Source: Sinorhizobium fredii NGR234
Lineage (GTDB): Bacteria > Pseudomonadota > Alphaproteobacteria > Rhizobiales > Rhizobiaceae
NCBI RefSeq assembly: GCF_000018545.1
Contig: NC_012586.1
Coordinates: 1,798,001 to 1,862,000 of the forward strand
Length of the DNA stretch: 64,000 nt
Direction: 5' to 3'
The translations under genes were made by a program, and so were the position numbers. Below the pieces are notes generated by a model that searched no databases, was not told the origin of the DNA, and worked only from the letters and a program-made list of their open reading frames with translations. Within the stretch, counting starts at the first letter, position 1. Each line of letters opens with the position of its first letter. This document shows positions 41,407 through 51,478 of the stretch, one piece after another.

Positions 41407-42423
41407 ATGACCGAATTGCGTTTCGCCGCCGTCGGCCTCAACCACAACCATATCTACGGCCAGGTGAATTGCCTGATCCGGGCCGGCGCCCGCCTCGTCG
41501 GCTTCCACGAGCCGGACGAGGCCTTGGCCGCGGAATTTGCCGGCGTTTACAAGGATGTGCCGCGCATCGCGGCGCTCGCGCAAATCCTCGAGGACGAAGG
41601 CATCGGCCTCATCACCTCGGCGGCCGTCTCGGCCGAGCGGGCGGAACTGGCGATCCGCGCCATGCAGCATGGCAAGGATGTGCTCACCGACAAGCCGGGC
41701 ATGACGAGCCTCGACCAGCTTGCCAAGGTGCGCCGCATCCAGGCCGAGACCGGGCGGATCTACTCGATCCTCTATTCGGAGCATTTCGAGAGCCCGGCAA
41801 CGGTGAAGGCCGGCGAACTCGTCGCTGCCGGGGCGATCGGCGATGTCGTGCATCTTGTCGGCCTCGGGCCGCACCGGCTGCGAAGGGAAACCCGTCCCGA
41901 CTGGTTCTTCCGCCGCTCCGATTACGGCGGCATCCTCGTCGACATCGCCTCGCACCAGTGCGAGCAGTTCCTGTTCTTCACCGGTGCCAGCGACGCGACC
42001 ATCCTTTCGGCGAGCGTCGACAACCGTAGCGTTCCCGACCGACCGGAGCTGCAGGATACCGGCGACATCCACCTTTCGACGGCGAGCGCCACCGGCACGA
42101 TCCATGTGAACTGGCTAACCCCGGACGGCATGCCGACCTGGGGCGACGGCCGGCTCTTCATCGTCGGCACGACCGGAACGATCGAGGTGCGCAAGACTGT
42201 CGATCTCGCCGGCCGTGGCGGGGCAAACCACCTCTTTCTCGCCGACCGAAACGGTGTCGAGCATATCGACTGCTCAGGCGTCGAACTGCCCTTCGGTCGC
42301 CAGCTCCTCGCCGACATCCGCGACAGGACCGAAACTGCCATGCCGCAGGAGCGCTGCTTCAAGGCCATGGAACTCGCGCTTCGCGCCCAAGCAATCGCCG
42401 AACAGAACCGGGAAAAGAACTGA
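41407..42423 (+). CDS. Gfo/Idh/MocA-family oxidoreductase
   Basis: A 338-aa oxidoreductase with a divergent Rossmann start (LRFAAVGLNHNHIYGQVN, lacking a normal GxGxxG), DVLTDKPGMTSLDQLAK (DKP in place of EKP) and GGILVDIASHQCEQFLFF. The changed cofactor motifs suggest a divergent member, possibly with a hydro-lyase or isomerase-like role. It lies within the importer operon, 22 bp after the second permease and 1 bp before another Gfo/Idh gene. Confidence 0.8.
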   Translation: MTELRFAAVGLNHNHIYGQVNCLIRAGARLVGFHEPDEALAAEFAGVYKDVPRIAALAQILEDEGIGLITSAAVSAERAELAIRAMQHGKDVLTDKPGMTSLDQLAKVRRIQAETGRIYSILYSEHFESPATVKAGELVAAGAIGDVVHLVGLGPHRLRRETRPDWFFRRSDYGGILVDIASHQCEQFLFFTGASDATILSASVDNRSVPDRPELQDTGDIHLSTASATGTIHVNWLTPDGMPTWGDGRLFIVGTTGTIEVRKTVDLAGRGGANHLFLADRNGVEHIDCSGVELPFGRQLLADIRDRTETAMPQERCFKAMELALRAQAIAEQNREKN

Positions 42424-42424
42424 C

Positions 42425-43498
42425 ATGAGGGTAAAGACAGTCGCCATCATTGGCTGCGGCATCGGACGGTTGCACATGATCGAGGGCTACCTGCCGCATC
42501 CGGACAAGTTCCGGGTCAAGACCATCTGCGATCTCAACGTCGAACGGCTCAACGAGTTCGGCAGCGAGTTTGGCATCGAGGGGCGCACGACCTCCTTCGA
42601 GGAAGTGCTTGCCGACGAGACGATCGATATCATCGACATCTGCACGCCGCCCGGAATCCACCTCGAGCAGGTGATCGCGGCACTCGCGGCCGGCAAGCAC
42701 GTGATCTGCGAGAAGCCGCTGACCGGCTCGCTCGCCGGGGTCGACAAGATCATCGAGGCCGAAAGGCACGCCCGGGGCGTGCTGATGCCGATCTTCCAGT
42801 ACCGCTACGGCGACGGCATCGAGAAGGCGAAGCGCATCATCGAGGCCGGCATCGCCGGCAAGCCCTATGTCGGTTCGGTCGAGACCTTCTGGCTACGCAA
42901 GCCGGAGTATTATTCCGTCCCCTGGCGCGGCAAATGGGAGACGGAGCTCGGCGGCGTGCTGGTCACCCATGCGCTGCACCTGCACGACATGCTGCTGCAT
43001 CTCCTGGGTCCCGTCTCCAAGGTATTCGGCCGCGTCGCGACGCGCGTCAACGACATCGAGGTCGAGGATTGCGCCTCGGCGAGCCTGCTCATGCAGAACG
43101 GCGCCTTCGTGTCGCTTTCCTGCACGCTCGGCTCTCAGGAGCAGATCAGCCGGCTGCGGCTGCATTTCGAGAATGTCACCTTCGAGAGCAGCCACGAGCC
43201 CTATACGCCCGGCAAGGATCCGTGGAAGATCATCGCCGCCAATGAGGCGGTGCAGGCCGAGATCGACGCGGTCGTCGGCAATTGGCAGCCGGTCTCGCCG
43301 CGCTTCACGACCCAGATGGCGCATTTCCACGCGCATTTGAGCGGGGGAGCGCCGCTGCCGGTGACCACGAAAGACGCCCGGCGGGCACTGGAACTGGTGA
43401 CGGCGATCTATCAGTCGGCGGATACGGGGCGGGAAATATCGCTTCCGATCGGGCCGGACAGTCCGAAATACGCCGATTGGCGCGCCAATACGCGATAG
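42425..43498 (+). CDS. Gfo/Idh/MocA-family oxidoreductase
   Basis: A 357-aa oxidoreductase with canonical motifs: VAIIGCGIGRLHMIEGY (GxGxxG), HVICEKPLTGSLAGVDK (EKP) and GGVLVTHALHLHDMLLHLLG with the usual C-terminal-domain histidines. Start ATG at 42425, one base after the preceding stop; the frame is open further upstream but only inside the previous gene. Fourth Gfo/Idh protein of the locus, placed between a sister gene and the ATPase. Likely oxidises or reduces the imported sugar or its keto derivative. Confidence 0.85.
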   Translation: MRVKTVAIIGCGIGRLHMIEGYLPHPDKFRVKTICDLNVERLNEFGSEFGIEGRTTSFEEVLADETIDIIDICTPPGIHLEQVIAALAAGKHVICEKPLTGSLAGVDKIIEAERHARGVLMPIFQYRYGDGIEKAKRIIEAGIAGKPYVGSVETFWLRKPEYYSVPWRGKWETELGGVLVTHALHLHDMLLHLLGPVSKVFGRVATRVNDIEVEDCASASLLMQNGAFVSLSCTLGSQEQISRLRLHFENVTFESSHEPYTPGKDPWKIIAANEAVQAEIDAVVGNWQPVSPRFTTQMAHFHAHLSGGAPLPVTTKDARRALELVTAIYQSADTGREISLPIGPDSPKYADWRANTR

Positions 43499-43516
43499 GC
43501 CGGGGAGGAATTGGAA

Positions 43517-44596
<1,080 letters not shown>

Positions 44597-44610
44597 GGCG
44601 GCGGCGTCAT

Positions 44611-45522
44611 TCACGAGACGGATGCGGAAGCCATCAAAGGGTCCTCGCGCACGGCCTCGACGAGGAAGTCGAGGGCGACCCTGACGCGCGGCGGCATGTT
44701 GCGCCGCGAGGGATAGACGACGTTGATCGGCAGGCGGGTCGGCGGAAAGTCCGGCATCACATTCACCAGCCTGCCCGCCTCGATGTCCGGGCATACGAGG
44801 ATATGGGAGAGCACCGCCAGGCCGCTGCCGGCCAGCGTGGCGCGGTGCACGGCCACCGCATTGTTGGCGATCAGCCGAGGCGCAATCCGTACGGAAACTT
44901 CGTCCGCCCCGTCGGAAAACGACCAGGTACGAGCATCGCCGGCCCGGCTGTAGCAGATGCATTCATGGGCGCGGAGATCGTTTGGCGTTTCCGGCGCAAC
45001 TCGTTCTCGCAGGTAGGAGGGCGCTCCGACGAGAAAGGCCGTCGTCCAACCGAGCCGGCGACACACCAGGCTGCTGTCCGCGACCGGCCCCAGGCGCACT
45101 TCGAGGTCAAGTCCTTCGCCCACGAGATCCGACGGCTCCTCGCGGAAAATCATCTCCACGGAAAGCCCCGGGTGGTTGGCAAGCAGCCCCGTCAGCCGAT
45201 CGCTCACATAAAGCCCAAGCGGCGCGGGCAGAGTGAGCCGCACCTTGCCGGATACCGATGCTCCCTCGGCACAGGTGGTTTCGCCGAGCGCGTCGACCGC
45301 CTCGACCACCCTTAACGCCATCGGGATGACCTGCTCGCCTTCGGCCGTCAAGGCGACCGCACTTGTGGTGCGATGCAGAAGACGCGTGTTGAGATGCGCT
45401 TCCAGCGCCGAAACCTGGCGGGACACGGCCGGCTGCGTCAGGTCGAGGTCGACCGCCGCTGCCGAAAACGACCCGGTCTCAGCCACCCGCAGGAAGGTTC
45501 GCAGTGCGGATACGACGTCCAT
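44611..45522 (-). CDS. LysR-family transcriptional regulator
   Basis: A 303-aa regulator. The N-terminal helix-turn-helix is ALRTFLRVAETGSFSAAAVD and LTQPAVSRQVSALEAHLNTR; the C-terminal domain is of the LysR substrate-binding type (CrgA/DmlR-like). Start at 45522 (MDVVSALRTF) with GGTGAGG upstream; the frame is open eight codons more. Divergent from the AhpD-like operon at 45649, with a 126-bp gap, so it may contribute to that operon's control in addition to the Rrf2 sites found in the gap. Confidence 0.85.
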   Translation of the reverse strand: MDVVSALRTFLRVAETGSFSAAAVDLDLTQPAVSRQVSALEAHLNTRLLHRTTSAVALTAEGEQVIPMALRVVEAVDALGETTCAEGASVSGKVRLTLPAPLGLYVSDRLTGLLANHPGLSVEMIFREEPSDLVGEGLDLEVRLGPVADSSLVCRRLGWTTAFLVGAPSYLRERVAPETPNDLRAHECICYSRAGDARTWSFSDGADEVSVRIAPRLIANNAVAVHRATLAGSGLAVLSHILVCPDIEAGRLVNVMPDFPPTRLPINVVYPSRRNMPPRVRVALDFLVEAVREDPLMASASVS

Positions 45523-45598
45523 CCTCACCCCCATACATTTGCGCATATGCCTTATGTCCGCAACGTAGGCAGGAAAGGCTTTACTGTCCAGTTATTAC

Positions 45599-45613
45599 GG
45601 ATATCTTTTATCC
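45599..45613. promoter_or_regulatory. Rrf2-type operator candidate 1 (GGATA-N5-TATCC)
   Basis: GGATATCTTTTATCC, perfect 5-bp arms, preceded by TATTAC. The same block, TATTACGGATA-N5-TATCC, occurs upstream of the Rrf2 gene at 49045-49059, 3.4 kb away. It lies 35 bp upstream of the AhpD-like gene start. Confidence 0.65.
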
Positions 45614-45615
45614 AT

Positions 45616-45634
45616 AAGGATGTTTGATATCCTT
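45616..45634. promoter_or_regulatory. Rrf2-type operator candidate 2
   Basis: AAGGATGTTTGATATCCTT has arms AAGGAT / ATCCTT and matches GGATA-N5-TATCC with one change. It sits 2 bp after candidate 1 and ends 14 bp before the start codon, so two dimers could bind side by side over the promoter and ribosome-binding region. Confidence 0.55.
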
Positions 45635-45648
45635 AATTGGAGATACGA

Positions 45649-46128
45649 ATGACCCAGCGCCTGAACTACGCCCAGCAATCGCCGGAGCTCTTCAAGAAGC
45701 TCGCGGACCTCAGCATGGCTCTCAAAGACAGCGTCATCGAGCAGAAGATCCACGATCTCGTCCAGATCCGCGCATCGCAGATCAACGGCTGCGGATTTTG
45801 CCTCGACATGCATGTCAAGGAAGCTAAAATCCACGGCGAAAGCGAGTTGCGGCTTTACCACATTGCAATCTGGCGGGAGTCGAACCTTTTCGTCCCGCGC
45901 GAGCGCGCAGCACTTGCCTGGACCGAAGCGTTGACGAGGCTGCCCGAAGGCGGCATCCCCGACGAACTCTACGAGCGGGTGCGCGGCCAGCTTTCGGAGA
46001 AGGAAATCTCGGACCTGACCTTCTCGATCATGGTCATCAATGCGTGGAACCGCGCCAGCATCGCCTTCAAGAACGTGCCCGGTTCCGCCGACAAGCTCTA
46101 CGGTCTCGACAAGGCCGGCCTGAACTAG
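45649..46128 (+). CDS. Carboxymuconolactone decarboxylase / AhpD-like protein
   Basis: A 159-aa all-helical protein with the redox CxxC motif in IRASQINGCGFCLDMHVKEA (about 44-63, Cys-Gly-Phe-Cys with a downstream His), the active-site pattern of alkylhydroperoxidase D-like enzymes. Start at 45649 with GGAG seven bases upstream. Likely detoxifies peroxides or reactive electrophiles. First gene of a stress-type operon with the NAD(P)-binding, cupin and MscS genes, preceded by two Rrf2-like palindromes. A paralogue lies at 51479-51949 beside the ECF41 sigma factor. Confidence 0.87.
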   Translation: MTQRLNYAQQSPELFKKLADLSMALKDSVIEQKIHDLVQIRASQINGCGFCLDMHVKEAKIHGESELRLYHIAIWRESNLFVPRERAALAWTEALTRLPEGGIPDELYERVRGQLSEKEISDLTFSIMVINAWNRASIAFKNVPGSADKLYGLDKAGLN

Positions 46129-46194
46129 CTCTGCGCATCTTCGCTGACCCGTTGAACAACGCGGCGCGAAGGCTGCCGTAAACGGAGGAGTCTC

Positions 46195-46947
46195 ATGAAA
46201 ATCGTCATCATCGGCGGAACCGGGCTCATCGGTTCCAAGACAGTCGACCGCCTGCGCAAGCAGGGTCATGAAGTGATTGCCGCTTCTCCCAACACCGGCG
46301 TCAACACGATCACCGGCGAAGGCCTGGCCGAAGCGCTTGCCGGCACGGATGTGGTGATCGACCTCGCCAACTCGCCATCCTTCGAGGACAAGGCGGTGAT
46401 GGAGTTCTTCGAAACCTCGGGCCGCAATCTGCTAGCGGCGGAAAAGGTTGGCGGGGTCAAGCACCATATTGCGCTTTCGGTCGTCGGCACGGAGCGCCTG
46501 CAGGAGAGCGGCTACTTCCGCGCCAAGCTTGCTCAGGAACGGCTGATCAAGAACTCCGGCATTCCCTACACGATCGTCCACTCGACGCAGTTCATGGAGT
46601 TCCTCGGCGGCATTGCCCAGTCCGGCACCGTCGGCGACAGGGTGCACCTGTCCCCCGCCTATGTGCAGCCGATCGCCTCCGACGACGTGGCCGATGCCAT
46701 GGCTGACGTTGCCCTTGCTCGGCCGGCCAACGGCACGATCGAAATCGCCGGACCTGAGCGGTCGCGGCTCAGCGACCTCGTCGGTCGCTATCTGAAGGCG
46801 ATGGGTGACGACCGCAAGGTCGAGCCGGATCCCGAGGCACGCTATTTCGGTGCCCGGCTGGAGGATGGCTCGCTCGTTTCTGACAACAATCCTCGCCTGG
46901 GGCGGATCACTTTCGAACAGTGGTTCGCAACCTCTGCCCGGAAATGA
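46195..46947 (+). CDS. NAD(P)-binding NmrA/SDR-like protein
   Basis: A 250-aa atypical SDR with the Rossmann motif MKIVIIGGTGLIGSKTVDRL. The classical YxxxK is not evident (GYFRAKLAQERLIKNSG is the nearest, Tyr-x3-Lys). Proteins of this kind often sit beside AhpD-like genes and ECF41 or Rrf2 regulators and may reduce quinones or act as redox sensors. It lies 66 bp after the AhpD-like gene with GGAGGAG upstream. Confidence 0.83.
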   Translation: MKIVIIGGTGLIGSKTVDRLRKQGHEVIAASPNTGVNTITGEGLAEALAGTDVVIDLANSPSFEDKAVMEFFETSGRNLLAAEKVGGVKHHIALSVVGTERLQESGYFRAKLAQERLIKNSGIPYTIVHSTQFMEFLGGIAQSGTVGDRVHLSPAYVQPIASDDVADAMADVALARPANGTIEIAGPERSRLSDLVGRYLKAMGDDRKVEPDPEARYFGARLEDGSLVSDNNPRLGRITFEQWFATSARK

Positions 46948-47008
46948 CCGGGCACCGGCGCGCCGCGGCGGGTGGCGTGCCGTCCAACCGATCACAGGAG
47001 TTTTCGAC

Positions 47009-47431
47009 ATGCTGAAGTCAATCGCTGCCGCCCTGGCGCTCGCGGCAATGCTTTCCGGAGCCGCCGCGGCTGACGATACGCCTGCCGGCAAGGCCAACAA
47101 GGTCACGCTCGTCTATGAGCATGAATTGCCGAACGTTCCGGGCAAGAGCATCAGGGGCGTTCTGGTTGAATATGGCCCCGGCGGTTTTTCCGAGGCCCAC
47201 ACCCATCCGAGCTCCGCCTTTATCTACGCGACGGTCCTGGAAGGCGCCATCCGCAGCCAGGTGAATGACGAACCGGAAAGGGTCTATCAAGCGGGTGAGA
47301 GTTTTTCGGAGCTGCCCGGCAGCCGCCACGGCGTCAGCGCAAACGCCAGCGACACGAAACCCGCAAAGCTGCTGGCGGTCTTCGTCGTCGATACCGATCA
47401 GAAGGAGTTGACCTTCCCGATCGAGAAGTAG
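47009..47431 (+). CDS. Secreted cupin-domain protein
   Basis: A 140-aa protein with a Sec signal peptide (MLKSIAAALALAAMLSGAAAA, cleaved near residue 21) and one cupin domain: GGFSEAHTHPSSAFIYATVLEG (metal-site histidines) and LPGSRHGVSAN. The ATG at 47009 follows CAGGAG. A periplasmic metal cupin in an oxidative-stress-like operon could be a dioxygenase or binding protein; function unknown. Confidence 0.83.
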   Translation: MLKSIAAALALAAMLSGAAAADDTPAGKANKVTLVYEHELPNVPGKSIRGVLVEYGPGGFSEAHTHPSSAFIYATVLEGAIRSQVNDEPERVYQAGESFSELPGSRHGVSANASDTKPAKLLAVFVVDTDQKELTFPIEK

Positions 47432-47509
47432 TTCAAAGGGAGGGCTGGATGCTGTTGCCGGCATCCGGCCCCGCCGCCGAACTGCACATCCTCGCGAGTG
47501 AGCCCTGCC

Positions 47510-48535
47510 ATGATCGCCGATCCACTTTTGCTGCCGTTCATTCTGATAAACCTTCTTGGGATTGCCGGCATTGTCGTGTGGCATCTGCAGGGGCGCGGCC
47601 GTCCGACCGCGCGATTGATCGTCCAGATCCTGTTCTTCACCGCCATGACCGCCATACTCGGCTTCAGCGGGATCCTGCCGCACCGCGTCAACGAGACACA
47701 CCTGACCGGGTTCGCCGCATTTCTCGCAACATCGTCAAGGGTCCTCTGGTGGACGCATCTCGCATGGGCGACCATCGGGTTCGTGCGCATCTACATCGTT
47801 CTGGACCGAAGGCCGAGGGAAGCGCGTCTCTTTCAGGATCTGATCATCGGCGTCGTCTATCTGGGTGTGGCGCTGTCGATCATGGGCTTCGTCTTCGGTG
47901 CGCCGATCGGCGCGCTGACCACGACTTCCGGCGTGGTCGCCATTATCCTGGGTCTTGCGCTGCAGAACACGCTCAGCGACCTGTTCTCGGGCGTCGCGCT
48001 GACGCTGGGGCGTCCCTTCGCCATCGGCGACTGGATTCAACTCGACGACGGTACCGAAGGGCGTGTCGTCGAAAACAACTGGCGCTCGACGCATCTGCTC
48101 ACGCTCGCGAACAATGTCGTCGTCCTGCCGAACAGCGTGCTGGCAAAGGTTGGGCTGACCAACCTCAGCCGTCCCGACGAGACGCATCAGATCTTCCTGA
48201 TCATCCGTATTGCGGCAACGCATGTGCCCAACGTTGTCGAAGAGGTGCTACGAACCGCGCTCGAAAGCTGCGAGCGGATCGTCCAGGATCCACCACCATC
48301 CGTCGGTCTCAAGGCGATCGACGCGGTGGCGATCGAGGCGGAGCTCATGTTTCGCGTGGTCGGGCCGGCCAACCGCACGCCGGCCAGAAACGAAGTGATC
48401 GATCAGGTCGATCGTCACTGCAAGGAGAGCGGCCTGTCCTTCGCAATGCCGCCCCAGAGCTATCTCTATGCCCTCCCCGCCCCCGGCAAAGAGCCGCAGG
48501 CGGCGATCGGTTCCCGCTCATCCGGCACGCTCTAG
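47510..48535 (+). CDS. MscS-family mechanosensitive channel
   Basis: A 341-aa protein with four or five membrane segments. The pore helix is GVVAIILGLALQNTLSDLFSGVALTLG, glycine/alanine-rich and characteristic of MscS. The beta domain follows with RPFAIGDWIQLDDGTEGRVVENNWRST and LPNSVLAKVGLTNLS. Start taken at the ATG 47510; a GTG at 47498 adds four residues. Its last 18 bp overlap the convergent Rrf2 gene. Probably the final gene of the Rrf2-linked operon. Confidence 0.87.
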   Translation: MIADPLLLPFILINLLGIAGIVVWHLQGRGRPTARLIVQILFFTAMTAILGFSGILPHRVNETHLTGFAAFLATSSRVLWWTHLAWATIGFVRIYIVLDRRPREARLFQDLIIGVVYLGVALSIMGFVFGAPIGALTTTSGVVAIILGLALQNTLSDLFSGVALTLGRPFAIGDWIQLDDGTEGRVVENNWRSTHLLTLANNVVVLPNSVLAKVGLTNLSRPDETHQIFLIIRIAATHVPNVVEEVLRTALESCERIVQDPPPSVGLKAIDAVAIEAELMFRVVGPANRTPARNEVIDQVDRHCKESGLSFAMPPQSYLYALPAPGKEPQAAIGSRSSGTL

Positions 48536-49006
48536 AACCCATTCGAAGCTGCTTTTCCACAGCTCCGCCGGGATCTCCTTGGCCAGGGTGTCGATGAGAT
48601 CCGACAACCGGACGCTGCGCAGCTTTTCGCGCCAGGCTTCATCGGCTTCCCACATCACGCGCGCCACGGCGCAAGCTCCGGTTTCGCAATAGCCTTGCGG
48701 ACGGCACGGATTGTTGGCGCGAATATTGTTGCAGACGAAGGTGCGTGCCTTACCCTCGACCGCCTCGACGATATCGAGGAAGGTCAGCTCGGCTGGTTTT
48801 CTGGCCAGGCGGTAGCCGCCCGAGGGGCCCAGCGTCGTATGGACAAGGCCCGCCTGCGACAGGCTCTGCAGCGCCTTGGACAGATATTCCTTCGGTACGC
48901 CATGAAATTCGGCAAGCGACTTGGTCGACAGATAGCGGCCCTCCGGCAGGCCGGCGAGAATGGCGCAACAATGCAGTGCCCATTCCACTTGGCTTTTCAG
49001 GATCAT
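48518..49006 (-). CDS. Rrf2-family transcriptional regulator (possible Fe-S or redox sensor)
   Basis: A 162-aa Rrf2 protein. Winged helix with LSTKSLAEFHGVPKEYLSKA and GPSGGYRLARKPAELTFLDI, then a cysteine-rich loop FVCNNIRANNPCRPQGYCETGACAV (about residues 91-115, four Cys). IscR/NsrR-type members bind Fe-S clusters through three such cysteines; spacing here (C-x8-C-x5-C-x4-C) is different. Its own promoter region carries GGATA-N5-TATCC at 49045-49059, and two matching sites front the AhpD-like operon, so it probably controls that operon and itself. Confidence 0.87.
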   Translation of the reverse strand: MILKSQVEWALHCCAILAGLPEGRYLSTKSLAEFHGVPKEYLSKALQSLSQAGLVHTTLGPSGGYRLARKPAELTFLDIVEAVEGKARTFVCNNIRANNPCRPQGYCETGACAVARVMWEADEAWREKLRSVRLSDLIDTLAKEIPAELWKSSFEWVLERAG

Positions 49007-49044
49007 AGATGACTACCGGGTCGATGCTGATCGACAGCTATTAC

Positions 49045-49059
49045 GGATAACAGATATCC
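49045..49059. promoter_or_regulatory. Rrf2-type operator candidate 3 (autoregulatory)
   Basis: GGATAACAGATATCC, preceded by TATTAC exactly as at the site in front of the AhpD-like gene. It lies 38 bp upstream of the Rrf2 start codon. Confidence 0.65.
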
Positions 49060-49347
49060 CTATTTGGCGGCTGTGTAAACACGGTCTGCGCACTCGGACA
49101 CCGCGCCGGTCGGGGCAAATCGGAAGCGTCACCTGAGCGGAATGGAGTATCCAATTTACGCGTGCCTATCCATTCCGCGAGGCTTTCGTCGCTTTCGCGA
49201 TAAAGATGTGAGGTTTCATTAATCATCACAACTCTTGATGATGCAGCGACGTTGCCGCTGCTGCCCCACGCTGCCTCGCGCCACTCCTGCCGCTCGAATG
49301 ATTTGAGGGCCTTTCTCCAACATGTCATCCGCGTTCAGGACGATTCA
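49060..49347. other. Intergenic region upstream of the chemoreceptor gene, with two palindromes
   Basis: No gene seen. GCGGAATGGA (49137-49146) is repeated in inverted form as TCCATTCCGC (49169-49178), and ATCATCA (49222-49228) as TGATGAT (49236-49242). Either may be a regulator site for the chemoreceptor promoter. No obvious sigma-54 promoter. Confidence 0.45.
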
Positions 49348-51297
49348 ATGAAAAACTGGTCGATTATTTTCAAGATGCTGGTCATTCTCGGCGCCTTCGG
49401 TTTGTTTTCGCTAGGCACCGGCTACTACACCTCAACTCAGATCATGAAGATCGATACGGCGTATTCGAATCTGCTCGTCGAGCAGGTTCGCGCCTCGCAG
49501 AGCATGGCCTCGGCAACCCGAGCCTTGCAGCGGGCAAGGGCAGCAATCGCCGACATCATCATGCTCACCGATCCCAAGGCGGCTGAGGTGGCCAACGCCG
49601 AGCTGGCCGCCGCCAAGAAGACGTTTTCGGAGCTGATGGCCGTCGCCGCCCAAGCCAGCCCGGCGAACCCAAAGATCCCGGAATTCAGGCAGGCCGGCCT
49701 GGACATACTTGAAACGCATTGCGCGCGTGCACTCGATCAAGGATCGAAGACGACGAATGCCATGGAAATGATGTCGGCAGTCAAGACGTTCGGGACCGAA
49801 TGCCAACCCGGCTTTCCGGAGCTGACCGACAAGATCGTCGCCGAAACGCGCGATATGGAACAGGCGATGCTGAAGGCCGGCGATGACCTTACCGGCGTTT
49901 CGACCTCGACCAGCAACAATACCCTTTACATCCTGATCGGTGGTCTCATCATCGTCCTGGCGGCCTCATATTTCGCTGTAAATGCTTGGGTTGTGAAACC
50001 GATCGATGCGCTTCGCGAACTGATGGCGGTTCTCGCCGGCGGCAATCTCGATGTGCATGTCGAGGGAACCGAGCGGCGCGATGAAATCGGCAAGATGGCC
50101 GCGGCTGTTCAGGTGTTCAAGGACAATGGCCTCAAGGCGCGCGAACTGGAGGGCCAGTCCGAGGAGATGCGGGCTGCGGCCGAACGCAACCGCCAGGCGG
50201 AGCAGGAGCGGATCGCCCGCGAGGCGGAGCAATTGCGCGTTGCCACGTCGACGCTCGGAGACGCTCTGAAGCGGCTTGCCCACGGTGACCTGGCCTGCGC
50301 CATCAATACCGCTTTCGCCGCCGAATACGAGCCGCTCCGCTCCGACTTCAACACGACGGTCGATCAGTTGAGCCTGACCATCAGTTCCGTTGCCGTCTCG
50401 GTACACAGCATGGACAATGGCACCAGGGAGATTTCGTCCGGCGCGAACGATCTTTCCAAGCGCACCGAGCAGCAGGCGGCCTCGCTGGAAGAAACCGCCG
50501 CGGCCCTCGATCAGATCACCGCGAATGTCGGCAACTCGACCAAGCGCACGGAGGAAGCCCGCACCGTCGCCAGCCGTGCCAACCAATCGGCGGTGCACTC
50601 TGCCGGGGTCGTTTCCCAGGCCGAAGAGGCGATGAAGAAAATCGAGGAGAGCTCGCAGCAGATCTCCAACATCATCGGCGTGATCGACGAGATCGCCTTC
50701 CAGACCAATCTGCTGGCGCTGAATGCCGGCGTCGAAGCTGCCCGCGCCGGCGAGGCCGGCAAGGGCTTTGCCGTCGTGGCCCAGGAAGTCCGCGAGCTCG
50801 CCCAACGCTCCGCCCAGGCCGCCAAGGAGATCAAGGGCCTGATCCAGAATTCCTCCGCCGATGTCGGCAGCGGCGTCAAACTGGTGCGCGACACCGGCGA
50901 GGCACTGAAGACGATCGGCGGCTTCATCGTCGAGATCAACACCCATATGGAGGCGATTGCGATCTCGGCGAAGGAACAGTCGACCGGGCTTGCCGAAATC
51001 AATACCGCGGTCAACCAGATGGATCAGACGACGCAGCAGAATGCGGCGATGGTGGAACAGTCCAGTGCCGCTGCCGTCTCGCTGGCGCAGGAAGCGGCGA
51101 AACTGCGCGACCTCGTCAGTCAGTTCAGGCTGGACGGCACCGCCCAGTCGGCGCCGGGCCAGGCAGCGCGCGCAGCCGCCCCTGACAGCAAGCCGGTCGC
51201 TTCCCCCGCCCGCGCGCTTGGCCGAAAAATCGCCAGCGCCTTCGGCGGCAAGGCGACCGCCGCGGCGGCTGCCGCCGAAGATTGGGAAGAGTTCTGA
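49348..51297 (+). CDS. Methyl-accepting chemotaxis protein
   Basis: A 649-aa chemoreceptor. Membrane segment 1 at about 9-29, a small periplasmic helical sensor of about 160 residues with two cysteines, membrane segment 2 at about 191-213, HAMP (213-265), a second HAMP-like region (about 300-350), and the signalling tip [20 protein letters not shown]. The last residues EDWEEF match the xWxxF-type pentapeptide that tethers the CheR methyltransferase. ATG at 49348 with AGGA upstream; the frame is open earlier but without a ribosome-binding site. The ligand is unknown. Confidence 0.92.
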   Translation: MKNWSIIFKMLVILGAFGLFSLGTGYYTSTQIMKIDTAYSNLLVEQVRASQSMASATRALQRARAAIADIIMLTDPKAAEVANAELAAAKKTFSELMAVAAQASPANPKIPEFRQAGLDILETHCARALDQGSKTTNAMEMMSAVKTFGTECQPGFPELTDKIVAETRDMEQAMLKAGDDLTGVSTSTSNNTLYILIGGLIIVLAASYFAVNAWVVKPIDALRELMAVLAGGNLDVHVEGTERRDEIGKMAAAVQVFKDNGLKARELEGQSEEMRAAAERNRQAEQERIAREAEQLRVATSTLGDALKRLAHGDLACAINTAFAAEYEPLRSDFNTTVDQLSLTISSVAVSVHSMDNGTREISSGANDLSKRTEQQAASLEETAAALDQITANVGNSTKRTEEARTVASRANQSAVHSAGVVSQAEEAMKKIEESSQQISNIIGVIDEIAFQTNLLALNAGVEAARAGEAGKGFAVVAQEVRELAQRSAQAAKEIKGLIQNSSADVGSGVKLVRDTGEALKTIGGFIVEINTHMEAIAISAKEQSTGLAEINTAVNQMDQTTQQNAAMVEQSSAAAVSLAQEAAKLRDLVSQFRLDGTAQSAPGQAARAAAPDSKPVASPARALGRKIASAFGGKATAAAAAAEDWEEF

Positions 51298-51349
51298 TGA
51301 GCGGCTGAAGGTTTCCGCTGCAGTAAGACCGGCTGTCTTGGGAATGCTC

Positions 51350-51386
51350 GGAAGGCCATGGGATCGCTGTGATTCCATGGCCTTCC
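51350..51386 (+). terminator. Perfect 12-bp hairpin after the chemoreceptor gene
   Basis: GGAAGGCCATGG (51350-51361) pairs perfectly with CCATGGCCTTCC (51375-51386) over a 13-nt loop, 52 bp after the stop codon. No T-run follows, so it may end the transcript weakly or protect its 3' end. It also separates the chemoreceptor from the ECF41 promoter. Confidence 0.5.
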
Positions 51387-51419
51387 TGATTCTGGATTGG
51401 GAAAAAAAATCGACGTGCA

Positions 51420-51447
51420 TGTCACATTGGCAGGAGCCTGGCTCGTC
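51420..51447 (+). promoter_or_regulatory. ECF41-type promoter (TGTCACA-N17-CGTC)
   Basis: TGTCACA at 51420-51426 and CGTC at 51444-51447, spaced by 17 bp. This agrees with the promoter described for ECF41 sigma factors (TGTCACA in the -35, CGTC in the -10 region). It lies about 30 bp upstream of the AhpD-like gene that precedes the ECF41 gene, implying autoregulation of the pair. Confidence 0.75.
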
Positions 51448-51478
51448 ACGGTGTCGTAACCAACAAAGGAAAGCCACC

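Noticed and set aside
51350..51386. The hairpin after the chemoreceptor gene as an operator for the ECF41 pair
   Set aside because: It lies 34 bp upstream of the -35 motif and has a 13-nt loop; a 3'-end structure for the receptor transcript is simpler.
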